Assembly (NCBI GenBank): GCA_021850095.1
Contig: JAJZRX010000003.1
Span: forward strand, 1 to 64,000
Length of the DNA stretch: 64,000 bases
DNA from: Deltaproteobacteria bacterium
Lineage (GTDB): Bacteria > Desulfobacterota > Desulfuromonadia > Geobacterales > Pseudopelobacteraceae
Direction: 5' to 3'
In this document: in pieces, positions 24,868 through 33,927 of the stretch
Numbering within the stretch: position 1 is the stretch's first letter
Layout of the letters: each line of letters starts with the position of its first letter
Position numbers and translations under genes: made by a program
The notes under the pieces: model-generated
Told to the model about the DNA's origin: nothing
Databases searched by the model: none
The model's input: the letters and a program-made list of their open reading frames with translations, nothing else

Positions 24868-26991
24868 CTATTGAGCGCCTACCTTTGCCCAATTAGTACC
24901 TGGTGTGTAATAGTTACCGCCACCTAGATTTATATACAACACCCCATCTGATGTTACCCATAGCGCCCCCATATCTGCTAAATGTGTAGGGGCAGCACTT
25001 GCTGCAGATGGATATAAGCGAAGCGCCCCTTTCCCACCTGTTGATACCAATCCGTAATCTCCATCAGAGCGGAACGTCGCCGCTGGAGCGCACGAAAGAG
25101 GGGAGCCGAGCTTTTGCCCTTGCTTGACCGTCAGAGCAGGTATAGTGCTGTCTCTGTCGCTGTTGTCGAGCTGGACACAGCCCTTTGTCGAAGAATTTAC
25201 AAGGACAGACAGCGAGGCTTGAACCGAATCGTATGTGGTATCTATTTTTATTTCTGTTCCAGATGTGATTTTGTCAGCATCTACAGTATCTACAATTAAC
25301 GCTTTGCCCTGGATATTCCCGGCCTTGTCGATTTTCCATCCGTCATTAGTAGCCGGGTCCCAGTCCGCACTTTGGATGGTATCTGCAATTTTTGCATTCG
25401 TTACCGTGGTGTCCCGTATCAACGCCCCCTCGATCGAAACCGAATTCGCCTGTCGAACATAACAGTAATAATTACCCTGGGGAGTCGCATCGGCGCTGGT
25501 CACGGCGATGATGGACTGATTGGCGGTCAGGGTCGGCAGTCCCGCTGTCACCGCCGTTTTCGACAGCGTGGCCGTATAGCCGCTATCCTCAAACGTGGCT
25601 ATGATGTAGCAGGCGTTGGCGGCGGCCAGCGTTCCGGCTGCCAGGGTGTAGATATGTTCTCCCCGGTCGATGTACCCGGCATCCCAGGTCAGCACGGCAA
25701 CGTCAAAATACAGAATCGTATCGCGGACGAAGAAGTCAGTCCGCGCCGCGCCGTCCAACATGGCGGGGGTGACAACCAGACTGGAGACCGCAACGGAATA
25801 CTCGTCGGAAAAGTTGGCCCCATCGCTGCCGAAACTATCCCGGCCAGCCGCCCGGACGTACCAGGTGCCGGGTGCCATATTGACCTTGGTAACGACCGAT
25901 TCCGGGCCGCCGCCGTTGATTTTGTTTCCCGCCCCTGGTGTAAAGCCGGGTGTCTGGGAGGCGTGCACGTCGTAGCCAGAAAAGTCCGGCTCGCTGATTT
26001 GGGGCAATCCGACCGATAATGTATTGATGCCGCCCACCAGCGCCAGGGCGGAGAGCTTGGCGATGTTGGGGTTTGTCACCGTAATCACCGCCGCAGTAGC
26101 CGATAACGCACCCCAGGCCGACATGATCCTGACCGAGAATTTGACGGTGCGGATGGCCGTGCCGTTGCCGTCCTGACGGTTCATCTCATAGCTGTAGGTA
26201 TAGCGCTCGTGGGTGGTGTAGTCCGTCCGCCGCAGAACATCGCCGGTGGTGTAGACCTCCACAACGTAATAGCGGAACCAGCTGGAGCCACGACCGGGGC
26301 CGGAAACGTCGGTATCGGCGCGAGGCGAGACATAGTTCCAGCCCAGGGTAATGTCACGGCCCACAAACTGGTAATCGTTGCCTTGCCCCACCAGCTCCAG
26401 GCCGGTGACATTGGGTACGATGGTGTCGGGGAGCGGGACGGCCTGCGTCGCCTGTACCCATTCCGAAACCGCGCCGATGCTGTTGGCGCCCCGCAGGCGC
26501 ACCTCGTAAGTGCCAGCCGCCAGGGTCGGCAGGGTGTAAAGCGTGTCGTAACCGACGTTGACGATCCCCGACCACGTCCCGCCCACCAGGCGGTACTGCA
26601 GCTCATACCGCAGCTGGCCCGGCCCGCCGGCCGTCCAGGATACATCCAGATCCACCCGCGTGGCGGCGCCGGAGTTGTAGTCGTAAATCTGCGGGGTCAG
26701 GGCCAGGCTGGAGGGGGGCGAAACCGTCCAGGGGTCGGGCAGGATTGTCAGCGGGATTTCCGGGATCTCCACAACGTCACCCGGCAGCCAGCTGTAAACG
26801 GCCGGATCTTCCTCGACCAGGGTCAGCCGGATGCCGCTGGTCTCGGTATCATCCCAATCCACCACCCGCATCAGTTTTTGAGACCATCCCAGCAGGGTGT
26901 TGTTCACCCGCACAAGCTGGTGAGGCGTCAACGCGAAAGCCTTAAAGTTGCACGGGTAATCAATCTGCAGATTCCGGCGGCTCTGCTCCAT
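24868..26991 (-). CDS. Tail tip / host specificity protein, C-terminal part
   Basis: 707-residue open frame carrying the distal part of a J-like tail-tip protein: a short conserved segment (LQIDYPCNFKAFALTPHQLV), fibronectin-III-like modules (about residues 90-420) and a C-terminal region with a coiled-coil-like ADKITSGTEIKI stretch. Its start (MEQSRRN) lies inside the 3' end of the upstream gene in another frame. The upstream frame, if corrected by one base at about 27,000, reads AQRLAKIIMEQSRRN without a break, so this is very likely one gene split by a single-base deletion or a sequencing error. If real, this part may still be made from the internal ATG. Confidence 0.75.
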   Translation of the reverse strand: MEQSRRNLQIDYPCNFKAFALTPHQLVRVNNTLLGWSQKLMRVVDWDDTETSGIRLTLVEEDPAVYSWLPGDVVEIPEIPLTILPDPWTVSPPSSLALTPQIYDYNSGAATRVDLDVSWTAGGPGQLRYELQYRLVGGTWSGIVNVGYDTLYTLPTLAAGTYEVRLRGANSIGAVSEWVQATQAVPLPDTIVPNVTGLELVGQGNDYQFVGRDITLGWNYVSPRADTDVSGPGRGSSWFRYYVVEVYTTGDVLRRTDYTTHERYTYSYEMNRQDGNGTAIRTVKFSVRIMSAWGALSATAAVITVTNPNIAKLSALALVGGINTLSVGLPQISEPDFSGYDVHASQTPGFTPGAGNKINGGGPESVVTKVNMAPGTWYVRAAGRDSFGSDGANFSDEYSVAVSSLVVTPAMLDGAARTDFFVRDTILYFDVAVLTWDAGYIDRGEHIYTLAAGTLAAANACYIIATFEDSGYTATLSKTAVTAGLPTLTANQSIIAVTSADATPQGNYYCYVRQANSVSIEGALIRDTTVTNAKIADTIQSADWDPATNDGWKIDKAGNIQGKALIVDTVDADKITSGTEIKIDTTYDSVQASLSVLVNSSTKGCVQLDNSDRDSTIPALTVKQGQKLGSPLSCAPAATFRSDGDYGLVSTGGKGALRLYPSAASAAPTHLADMGALWVTSDGVLYINLGGGNYYTPGTNWAKVGAQ

Positions 26992-28241
26992 GATGATCTT
27001 GCCAGGCGCTGGGCCATGGAGGGCGAAATGGTGAAATTAAGGGTGATGTCCTCGCTCAATTCCTCGCCGCCGTCCTCGGCGATGTAGGCCGCGCTGGTTA
27101 CGGGCGGGAAGCCCTTGGATGCCCAGTGATCGTCGGGATCGACAAACGTGCCCTTGATGGTGTTGATCTTCTCGCTCTTGTTGGAGCCCAGTTTGAAACT
27201 GATGCCGCCGTTCAGCCAGCTTTCGTCCAGCGTTACTAGCCCGCTGGTACTGCCGCAGGCCCCCGCGAAAATCCGCCATTTACCTTGGATGAAGAGCGGC
27301 GTGCCGGCCATGGATTGAAGTAGAGCGTCCAGAATCTTTTTGGGGGTGCTGTTGATTTCGAACGTGCCGGAGCAGGTGAAGCGCTTTTCCTGCTGGCTGC
27401 CATCGGTGGTTTTGTACACCCACTGGTCGCAGATGTCAGCGGCCGCAATGATAGAGGCATCGTCGATCTCGTCAAGCGTGCAGCCCATGCCGCCCAGCTC
27501 TTCGGGGATCAGCATGTAATCCCGCGCGCACAGGGCCGGATTATCGTTCCAGCCGGTATAGCCGCCGGACTGGTCGTCCACCGGCTTGACATCCACTTTT
27601 ACGTTCGGGTCGGAAATACCCGTTGTCAGGCCGGTACGGGGGTCATACAGCGGCTTGCCGTTCAGCACAACTTTCACCGTCGGCAGACCGCTGACATACA
27701 GGGTTTCGTCGTAGGTCAGCTGCAGGTAAATATAAGCGCAGCCCTTGAGGATGTGGTTGGCCGTCCACTTGCCGGCCGAGGCGGCTATCATTTCAGCGCA
27801 GGCGGTTGTCTGGGTGCCGTTGAACAGTTTATAGCTGGCGTTGGTACCGTAATCTTCAATCGGCTTATCATCCAGATAGACTTTCTGGAACGATGCCACC
27901 GGATGGCTGGCCAGAATCACAATCAAATGCAGAAACTCGTTTTTACTGCCGCTGCTTTCGGCATAGGCCAGCTGGCCCGAAACCCGGCAGGTGCCATAAA
28001 CCCAGCGGCGATTGGTCAGGGCCGAATTGGTCATGGCCTCGCGGTCGCGGCGCATGTCCGGGACGAGCCAATGCTTAATTTTTGTCCAGGATTCCCCCAT
28101 GATTTTCAGATTCTGGTTGAAATCAAGACTGGTCATCATCACAAACGGGTCGCCCATCCCGAACGGGTTTAAATCCTTGGCTGTATCGTTGATCAGGCCA
28201 GTCGGATCAAGCGGATTGAGTGGATTAAAGCCGCATCCCAT
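26928..28241 (-). CDS. Tail tip / host specificity protein, N-terminal part (frameshifted)
   Basis: 437-residue frame carrying the N-terminal baseplate-hub-like domain of a J-like tail protein. It starts MGCGFNPLNPLDPTGLINDT and contains EINSTPKKILDALLQSMAGT and the DLD/hub-like FKLGSNKSEKINTIKGTF. After SPSMAQRLA the frame changes into a basic, non-protein-like tail (RSSWSRAAGI...) and stops 64 bases inside the next frame. The natural continuation is in the next frame. Loss of one A in a GCAAAG run near base 27,000 would explain it. The gene lies after the GNAT-like gene as part of the tail operon. Confidence 0.75.
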   Translation of the reverse strand: MGCGFNPLNPLDPTGLINDTAKDLNPFGMGDPFVMMTSLDFNQNLKIMGESWTKIKHWLVPDMRRDREAMTNSALTNRRWVYGTCRVSGQLAYAESSGSKNEFLHLIVILASHPVASFQKVYLDDKPIEDYGTNASYKLFNGTQTTACAEMIAASAGKWTANHILKGCAYIYLQLTYDETLYVSGLPTVKVVLNGKPLYDPRTGLTTGISDPNVKVDVKPVDDQSGGYTGWNDNPALCARDYMLIPEELGGMGCTLDEIDDASIIAAADICDQWVYKTTDGSQQEKRFTCSGTFEINSTPKKILDALLQSMAGTPLFIQGKWRIFAGACGSTSGLVTLDESWLNGGISFKLGSNKSEKINTIKGTFVDPDDHWASKGFPPVTSAAYIAEDGGEELSEDITLNFTISPSMAQRLARSSWSRAAGICRLITRATLRLSR

Positions 28242-28699
28242 CAGAGCACCCTCAAATATGACGTTTCAAAATTGGTATAACCGCAGTGCTGATACAAGCG
28301 CCCGCTGCGGGCGGCATCACCGGCGATGCTGGAGGCATTGAAGGTGGCGAACCCGCAGCCCTTGGCACGGGCCAGCGCTTCGGCTGCGCGCAGCAGTTTC
28401 AGACCGCCGCCACGGGCGGACGGGGAAACAAAGAAACAGCACTCGTTGGCGATCAGGCCCGGCCCGACATGGTTGGGGCGGTAGGTCATGCCCAGTGAGC
28501 CCCACACGCCTCCATCCGAGTTGACCAGCACCAGCACGTCACCATCAGGGCGCTGCGCCAGATTCTGCATGGTTGCCAGCCAGATATTCACATCCAGCGG
28601 CAGGCCGTAGTCAGCCCCGTGCGCCAGAGTTTTCCACTCGTTGCCCAGGCTGCGCAGCATCTCGATGTTGTCGGCCTCATCCAGTATCATCACATCCAT
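28241..28699 (-). CDS. GNAT-like acetyltransferase fold protein in the tail module
   Basis: 152 residues. The C-terminal half reads SPSARGGGLKLLRAAEALAR, then YQHCGYTNFETSYLRVL, matching the acetyl-CoA-binding loop and the C-terminal GY-x-x-x-E of GNAT proteins. GNAT-like genes occur between tail genes in several phages. The substrate is unknown; it may modify a tail or host protein. GAGGG precedes the ATG, and its stop overlaps or touches the next gene start. Confidence 0.65.
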   Translation of the reverse strand: MDVMILDEADNIEMLRSLGNEWKTLAHGADYGLPLDVNIWLATMQNLAQRPDGDVLVLVNSDGGVWGSLGMTYRPNHVGPGLIANECCFFVSPSARGGGLKLLRAAEALARAKGCGFATFNASSIAGDAARSGRLYQHCGYTNFETSYLRVL

Positions 28700-28700
28700 A

Positions 28701-29282
28701 TCAGTCCCTCGGATCCGGAAGAAACGCTGCGCGCGGCCAGATGATCTTGCGCTGACTCAATTGCGGGATGAACTCCATGCCCTGGTCACCGGGATAGAGC
28801 TTCTGCTGGTCGGCATCGGTATAGCGCAGGGTGCGCTCCCGCTCCCAATCCGACAGCCGCGAGCGGACAGAAATGCTGAAACTGGCGCTTTTGCCGCACT
28901 CACCGCTGATGTCGTCGAGGCGGCCGTAAAAGCGCAGGGCAACCAGATCAGCATCAAACCCGTCTTGATCATTGAGCAGCGCCCGGTAGATCCAGCAGGG
29001 GCGCCCCAGGTAGGGCTCGGACTGCATCAGGGCCACGGTCTCCGGCTTGATGCCGCTTAACTTGATGGTGACGCCAGAGCTTTTGATCCCGGATTGTTCC
29101 TTGACGCCGGAAATTGAAACCAGGTTTCCGGTGGGCAGGTAGGTGTCGCCCAGATAGCTGATCGGGCCGAAACCGGTCCACCAGGCCACCGTGCCGGAAT
29201 CGAACGCGATTTTTATCAGGGCCGCCGGGCGGATAACCGGCTGGACGATGGCGGCGGCCATGGCTGCGCTGATGGATCTCAT
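28701..29282 (-). CDS. Tail assembly/tip protein
   Basis: 193-residue protein between the GNAT-like and second tail-tip genes. The N-terminus (MRSISAAMAAAIVQPVIRPA, then IKIAFDSGTVAWWTG) and the segment SGIKPETVALMQSEPYLGRP suggest the tail-tip protein group upstream of J-like hubs (analogous in place to lambda L/K or DUF2163). The start overlaps the upstream stop (ATGA). Function is inferred from order. Confidence 0.6.
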   Translation of the reverse strand: MRSISAAMAAAIVQPVIRPAALIKIAFDSGTVAWWTGFGPISYLGDTYLPTGNLVSISGVKEQSGIKSSGVTIKLSGIKPETVALMQSEPYLGRPCWIYRALLNDQDGFDADLVALRFYGRLDDISGECGKSASFSISVRSRLSDWERERTLRYTDADQQKLYPGDQGMEFIPQLSQRKIIWPRAAFLPDPRD

Positions 29283-29884
29283 AGATCGATCGCCTCGATG
29301 TAGGATTGCTGAAAAGCATAGATGCGGGGGCCGGACAGATTATAACCGGCCTGGTTGTTGTCCACCGATTTCATAATGCATTTGGGATTGACGCTGATGA
29401 TGGCCGCGCCGTTGGCCGGTGATGTCCGCAGCGGCGGGGTGAACTGCAGGGTTGCCGTTCCGGTGCCGCTGGCGGCGACTGCGGCGGTGATCTGCTTCAA
29501 TTCGTTGCCAACCTGGAAATAGTCGCCAACCGCGAACAGCTCGGCCTGGTTGGGCGTCCAGCCGGAGGTAACCAGCGTGCTGCCGCTTTGGCCGGCACCG
29601 CTGACAACGCCGCTGCCGGCGGCCGTGCCCAGGGGCGTGCCGCAACCGGGAGGGATCATGTAAAAACGCCCGGTGCGGCCGCGCAGACTGTTGACGAAAG
29701 CCGAAAACATACGCGCCTCGCGCCCCATCAGATCAGTAACCGTGATCTGCAGCGCCCATTTATCGCCCGGCAGGGCCAGGTCCTGGCCGGAACCGTTCAG
29801 ATCGGAATCCATTGATTGGGTGTTGGAAACCAATGACCAGTGAGCCTGGGCGATCGGCACATCCGGGAAGGTCAAGGTCGGCAT
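29279..29884 (-). CDS. Minor tail protein
   Basis: 201-residue protein directly after the tape measure gene. It contains a segment with LMGREARMFSAFVNSLRGRT and FYMIPPGCGTPLG, then a beta-rich C-terminal half. This position is typical of distal tail proteins (lambda M-like). The start ATG overlaps the tape-measure stop (TAATG). No recognised catalytic motif. Confidence 0.6.
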   Translation of the reverse strand: MPTLTFPDVPIAQAHWSLVSNTQSMDSDLNGSGQDLALPGDKWALQITVTDLMGREARMFSAFVNSLRGRTGRFYMIPPGCGTPLGTAAGSGVVSGAGQSGSTLVTSGWTPNQAELFAVGDYFQVGNELKQITAAVAASGTGTATLQFTPPLRTSPANGAAIISVNPKCIMKSVDNNQAGYNLSGPRIYAFQQSYIEAIDL

Positions 29885-32034
29885 TACATCCTCCCCACGG
29901 CGGCCGAGAGCGATCCGCCGCTATTGATGGCGCGGCCCACGGCGGCGACGCTGTGGGCGGTAATAGCCGGCACGGCCCGCATTATCTCGGCCCGCACGGT
30001 ATCGGCCACGCCGGTGCTGATCTGGTACACGTTGGTGACGCGCACCTCCTGGCGTTGGCCGCCCAGGGAGCTATTGGGGGTGACGGTGCCCCCCTGGCCG
30101 CCCATGGTCAGCAGCTCCGGGCCGCGCTCGCCCACCAGATACGTGCTGCCCGGCTCGACCGGACCGCCCAGGGCGCGGCCGCCCCGGTACTGGGTGGATT
30201 CGATGGCCGCCACCTGGGCCATGCCGGTGGCCACCGCCGTGGCAGCGGCAACCGCCGCAGCGGCGATGCCCCAGCCGCCGGTGGAGGAGGTGATACCCGA
30301 AAAAGCGGCGCTGGCGGCCATGTAGGTGTTGACGATGGCGCTGGCAATGGCGAAGGCTTTGCCAGCCTCAAACTGGTCCTTGTTGCCCTGCATCATGATC
30401 TCGCCGATCTGGCCCAGATTCTGGCCGATCGAAGCGATGCCCTGCTCCATGGTGAACTTGTCGAAAGCCGCTTTCTGGTCGGCGTATTCCTGGTCGGCGG
30501 CGGCCAGAGCCGCGTTTTTCTGAGCCTGCAGACTGACCTCTTTGCCGTAGTACTCTTCAATGATCTTCTGGCGCTCATCCAGTTGCATCAGCATGCGGGT
30601 TTTTTCGGCCATGTTACTCTGGCCGCGCGCATCCATAGATGCCAACGCCATAGAGTTGTTCAGGCTGTCGAATGCGCGCGGGTCCCGTTCGGGCGGCGGG
30701 GCCTGGGGAATGCTGCGCGGGGTGTTGTCCAGCAGGCGGTACTGGGATAGGGGGGTAACGTTGTAGCGGTCAGTCGGATAACTGTTTGACGTTTTGAAGG
30801 TTTGCGCGTCAAAACCGGCTGTGGACTCCAAAGCGGCCAATTCTTGGCTCTGGATTTCAAGCTGCCTTTGATAACGTTCAATATTTTTCAGCAGCAGGTC
30901 ATTCTGGCGGCTGTAGACAATCGCCGGGGCCCGACCGGCAGCAGAGGCTGAAACACGTGCCTTATTAGCGGCGGCCAGTGCTTTATCGGCTGCTTTTGCG
31001 TCTGCCTCGGACGGATTGGGGATCGGACGGGACGGGGCGAATATGTTTTCACCATTGCCCAGCAGATAGCTTGCGCCGCCACTGGGGCCGACGCCGTTGT
31101 AATCGCCGAATAACAGGGCTTGGTCGCTTTTAGTGATCGGAGCACTGCTGGGTTTGCGGGAATTGTCCAGCGTCATGATCGTCCGCACCAAGCGTTCGGC
31201 TTCGTCGGTCAGCCAGCGCATACTCCGGGCCACGCCGGCAAACATACTTTCACCGCCGGTATCCATTACGGTTGTCTTGAGCCCGAACCACGCGGTTTTC
31301 AAGCGTTCCGTCTCTGCGGTCAAGCCGGATACTGCTTTTTCACCGGCCGGGAAGGTCTTTTCCAGCTCGGCGGCGAACCTGGGCAGGAAGTCATCGGCCA
31401 CAACCTCGCCTTTCTCCAACATCTTGCCCAGCTCGGCCGTGGACACGCCCATGGCGCGGGCGGCGATCTGAAACGAGCCAGGAAGTCTTTCAGAGAGCTG
31501 GCCCCGCAATTCCTCGGCATTGACCGTGCCCTTGCTCATCATCTGACTGATGGCCAGCAATGCGCCGGACATTTCATCGGCTGACAGCCCCAGCGCCCGC
31601 CCGGCCCCGGCGACACTGGAAAATATGGCACGGGTGTTTTCCCCCTCCAGGGCGGTGCCTTTGGCTGAAGCGGTCAACTTCAGGTAAGCCTGGGAGGTGG
31701 AAAGCAGATCAAGGCCAAGCCGCTGCGCTTCGGCGCGAGCGTAGGCTTGTTCGGCGCCGCCTTTGTGGATGCTTCCGGCGGCAGCTTCAAACGAGTTACG
31801 CAGACGCTCAGCAGCTTTCCCGGCTTCATGCAGCTGGGAGATCATGGCGCCGGTGGTGAATCCGGCCACGGAGGCGATGGCGGCCGGGCCCAGGCGGCTG
31901 AAAGCACCGGTCAGCAGATCAACCGATTTGCCGGCGCTGCCCATCTCCTTGCCGACTTCGTCAGCGGTCTTGCGGGTCTCCACAATCGCGGCTTTGCCGT
32001 CCGCTTCTATGCGTATGCTGATCACGTTTGCCAT
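29884..32034 (-). CDS. Tail tape measure protein
   Basis: 716-residue length-determining tail protein. Residues about 75-250 are the tape-measure N-terminal domain (LGLDLLSTSQAYLKLTASAK, then GQLSERLPGSFQIAARAMGV). Central coiled-coil-like Gln/Ala-rich helices follow (about 330-520). A hydrophobic, Ala/Gly-rich segment lies near 560-610. The short length predicts a tail of roughly 100 nm, using the usual ~0.15 nm per residue. The ATG shares a base with the stop of the -1 frameshift extension upstream, as in lambda-type tail operons. Confidence 0.88.
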   Translation of the reverse strand: MANVISIRIEADGKAAIVETRKTADEVGKEMGSAGKSVDLLTGAFSRLGPAAIASVAGFTTGAMISQLHEAGKAAERLRNSFEAAAGSIHKGGAEQAYARAEAQRLGLDLLSTSQAYLKLTASAKGTALEGENTRAIFSSVAGAGRALGLSADEMSGALLAISQMMSKGTVNAEELRGQLSERLPGSFQIAARAMGVSTAELGKMLEKGEVVADDFLPRFAAELEKTFPAGEKAVSGLTAETERLKTAWFGLKTTVMDTGGESMFAGVARSMRWLTDEAERLVRTIMTLDNSRKPSSAPITKSDQALLFGDYNGVGPSGGASYLLGNGENIFAPSRPIPNPSEADAKAADKALAAANKARVSASAAGRAPAIVYSRQNDLLLKNIERYQRQLEIQSQELAALESTAGFDAQTFKTSNSYPTDRYNVTPLSQYRLLDNTPRSIPQAPPPERDPRAFDSLNNSMALASMDARGQSNMAEKTRMLMQLDERQKIIEEYYGKEVSLQAQKNAALAAADQEYADQKAAFDKFTMEQGIASIGQNLGQIGEIMMQGNKDQFEAGKAFAIASAIVNTYMAASAAFSGITSSTGGWGIAAAAVAAATAVATGMAQVAAIESTQYRGGRALGGPVEPGSTYLVGERGPELLTMGGQGGTVTPNSSLGGQRQEVRVTNVYQISTGVADTVRAEIMRAVPAITAHSVAAVGRAINSGGSLSAAVGRM

Positions 32035-32309
32035 TAGAGCCTCATGGGTGGGGGTTGCATCAAATCATCCAGGTCGGCCACTGCCAACCATTCCTCAATC
32101 GTCAATTCATCGCCCTGGAAAGGGTAGCCGCCCCGTTTCATCCGCCACAGAAACCAGATGTGATTGAACCAGGGGGTGGGAGTGTAGGATTCGCGCCGAT
32201 CACAGGCGGCGCAGACCTGCTCGATAAACGGGCCGGACCCGGAGGCGCATTTGCTGCGCTGCTCCGGGCCGCAGTTGGCTCTTACCCGTTCGAGCTCGGT
32301 TCCAAAGGG
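32034..32309 (-). CDS. Tail assembly chaperone extension (T part) expressed by -1 frameshift
   Basis: Open frame without its own start, one base back from the end of the upstream chaperone gene. After a slip at CCCTTTG (32,309-32,303) it adds 89 residues: GTELERVRANCGPEQRSKC, a CAAC motif, WFNHIWFLWRMKRGGYPF and a C-terminus ending PPPMRL. Its stop overlaps the tape measure ATG. The layout is that of lambda G/GT: the fused protein is a minor product needed for tail assembly. The two CxxC-type pairs suggest a zinc-stabilised T domain. Confidence 0.75.
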   Translation of the reverse strand, partial: PFGTELERVRANCGPEQRSKCASGSGPFIEQVCAACDRRESYTPTPWFNHIWFLWRMKRGGYPFQGDELTIEEWLAVADLDDLMQPPPMRL

Positions 32310-32803
32310 AGAATCTCGGCCACCTCGTCGGCCTCGATCGTAATTTCCGGCTCGTTGTCATCCGGATCGTCCGCATCCGGATCCCCGTCGTCACTCGTGG
32401 CCTGGGTGGTGGCCACGGCTTTGACCAGCTCCTGAAAACTGCCCTCGAAAACCTGCATCCCCAGCAGCATCAGCAGGTCGCCGGCGGTGGCCGTGACCAG
32501 CTCTTTCCAGTCGGCCCGGTACGCAGGGCTGGCCGGGTCGGAGGAGATCAGGGCTGAACCGCAGGAAAAGTCACCTTCGCGGATGCCGGTCAGGATCAGG
32601 GCGCCGTAATGGGCGCGGGCTTCGGCGGTGCGGTTGTGGACTTTCTTGCCCTTGCGGACCCAGGAGGCGCGCTGGAAACCGATCCGCTCGGGAGTGGTGG
32701 GCTGGCGGTAATAAAGGACTATTTCACAGGCGCTGATGGCGTCCTGGATGATCATTTCGTTGCGGTCGGTCTGCTGCAGGTCGCGGGGCATAGCCATCTC
32801 CAT
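32282..32803 (-). CDS. Tail assembly chaperone (G-like)
   Basis: 173-residue protein upstream of the tape measure gene. It is helical with an acidic C-terminus (DDGDPDADDPDDNEPEITIE) that ends EILPLEPSSNG. The slippery heptamer falls at residues 165-167. Position, acidic tail and frameshift site match the G-type chaperone that coats the tape measure. Starts at 32,803 or the in-frame ATG 32,791 are both possible; GGAG lies well placed for the latter. Confidence 0.72.
   Translation of the reverse strand: MEMAMPRDLQQTDRNEMIIQDAISACEIVLYYRQPTTPERIGFQRASWVRKGKKVHNRTAEARAHYGALILTGIREGDFSCGSALISSDPASPAYRADWKELVTATAGDLLMLLGMQVFEGSFQELVKAVATTQATSDDGDPDADDPDDNEPEITIEADEVAEILPLEPSSNG
32303..32309 (-). 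promoter_or_regulatory. Slippery heptamer for -1 ribosomal frameshift
   Basis: C-CCT-TTG in the zero frame of the upstream gene is a canonical X-XXY-YYZ heptamer, located seven codons before the zero-frame stop. The -1 frame is open from there to the tape measure start. Confidence 0.75.
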
Positions 32804-32818
32804 TCGGTTGTAAGGTGG

Positions 32819-32839
32819 GGGCGGGTTTCAAACCCGCCC
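32819..32839. repeat. Dispersed palindromic repeat
   Basis: GGGCGGGTTT and AAACCCGCCC arms around a single C, between the tail tube and chaperone genes. It belongs to a group of short GGGC-type palindromes scattered in the prophage. Confidence 0.7.
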
Positions 32840-32845
32840 GATCAA

Positions 32846-33775
32846 TCAGGTAAAGGCCAGGGTGATCTCGTCATTGCCGGCGCTGGTGGGGGCCAGTACC
32901 AGGGGCAGTTCTGCGGTGACGATATTCTCGCGGTCGCTGTATTTGGGCTTGTCCAGCTGCACGGCCGGGGCAGTGATGACGCAGCGGTTGCCGGCCACGC
33001 TGCCGACGGTGGCGGTCATGGCATAGGCTAGCCCGCCCTGCCACATGGCCCAGAAGTCTTTCGCGGCCGGCAGAACCATCTCGGGCGCAATCTGGCCCGT
33101 GACGCTGCGATCTTTGACGAACCATTCCAGGATGCCGGTGGCGGCGTTCAGATCTACCCGTTTGGCGATATCGTTCTTGCACTCGATCGTCAGGCCGTCG
33201 ATCACGGCGGCGTAGCTGTCGATGGCAAAGGCCGCGCCCCGGAATACGGGCGGGACGGTAGCGTTGAAGGTCGGCGTGGCCAGGGCCAGGGGAACCGGGC
33301 CGCCGTAAATGCCGGTGAACTCGAACTTGATCTTGACGTAGCTGTTGACCTTGCCGTCGCTGATCGACCAGGAGCCGCGCGCGCCGGTGATTTTGTGCAG
33401 CAGGCCGTCCAGGTAGTAGTAGATCGTGACCGACTCGCCGGCCTGGGTGGAGTTAGGGGTATAGGTGACGCTGACCCCGGCGGAAATGACCTGGGTGAAG
33501 TTACAGGCCCGCAGCAGGGTGCCGATCTCCGGGGCGGTGCCGGCGACGCCGGAGCCTTTCAGCTCGGTGGTGAAGCTGATCTTCTGGCCCTCGCCGATGG
33601 CGACAAAGCGCTTGGCGCCGAAGTTGGGCTTGATGTTGTTGCGCTCGACCTTGAGATCGAGCACCTCGAAATCGGGCTCTTCGCAGAGGATCGCGTTCAG
33701 CGGGCCGGTCGGGGCCGCATCGGTGCCGTAGGTCGTTTCGATCTTGGCTGTGATCAGGGCTTTATTTTTCAGCAT
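32846..33775 (-). CDS. Major tail tube protein
   Basis: 309-residue major structural protein. It starts LITAKIETTYGTDAAPTGPL, a common opening of Mu-like siphoviral tail tube proteins, then contains KPNFGAKRFVAIGEGQKISF and a C-terminal TAELPLVLAPTSAGNDEITL. It lies upstream of the chaperone pair and tape measure, as expected. CGGAGGTAGCCC precedes the ATG, which lies inside the 3' end of a 47-residue gene. Confidence 0.78.
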   Translation of the reverse strand: MLKNKALITAKIETTYGTDAAPTGPLNAILCEEPDFEVLDLKVERNNIKPNFGAKRFVAIGEGQKISFTTELKGSGVAGTAPEIGTLLRACNFTQVISAGVSVTYTPNSTQAGESVTIYYYLDGLLHKITGARGSWSISDGKVNSYVKIKFEFTGIYGGPVPLALATPTFNATVPPVFRGAAFAIDSYAAVIDGLTIECKNDIAKRVDLNAATGILEWFVKDRSVTGQIAPEMVLPAAKDFWAMWQGGLAYAMTATVGSVAGNRCVITAPAVQLDKPKYSDRENIVTAELPLVLAPTSAGNDEITLAFT

Positions 33776-33905
33776 GGGCTACCTCCGGCTTGGCTTTTTT
33801 GCTGGTTTCTTCGGCCAGCTTCTTGCGGCCGGCCATGGCCTCGTCGGTCAGGTCGGGAAGAATCTGGCCGTCTTTTTCGATGTATGCTCCGGGCTGGTTG
33901 TGCAT
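33762..33905 (-). CDS. Small phage protein (47 aa) before the tail tube gene
   Basis: Starts at the ATG complementary to 33,903-33,905 with AGGGGG upstream, and overlaps the tail tube start by 14 bases. The product begins MHNQPGAYIEKDGQILPDL and is Lys/Glu-rich afterwards. Such short proteins commonly precede tail tube genes in transposable phages. No function is assigned. Confidence 0.6.
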   Translation of the reverse strand: MHNQPGAYIEKDGQILPDLTDEAMAGRKKLAEETSKKAKPEVAHAEK

Positions 33906-33927
33906 GGTGTTCCCCCTTTGGTTTTGA

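Noticed and set aside
26928-26991. Programmed frameshift between the two tail-tip frames
   Set aside because: No slippery heptamer at the switch; a simple one-base loss explains it better.
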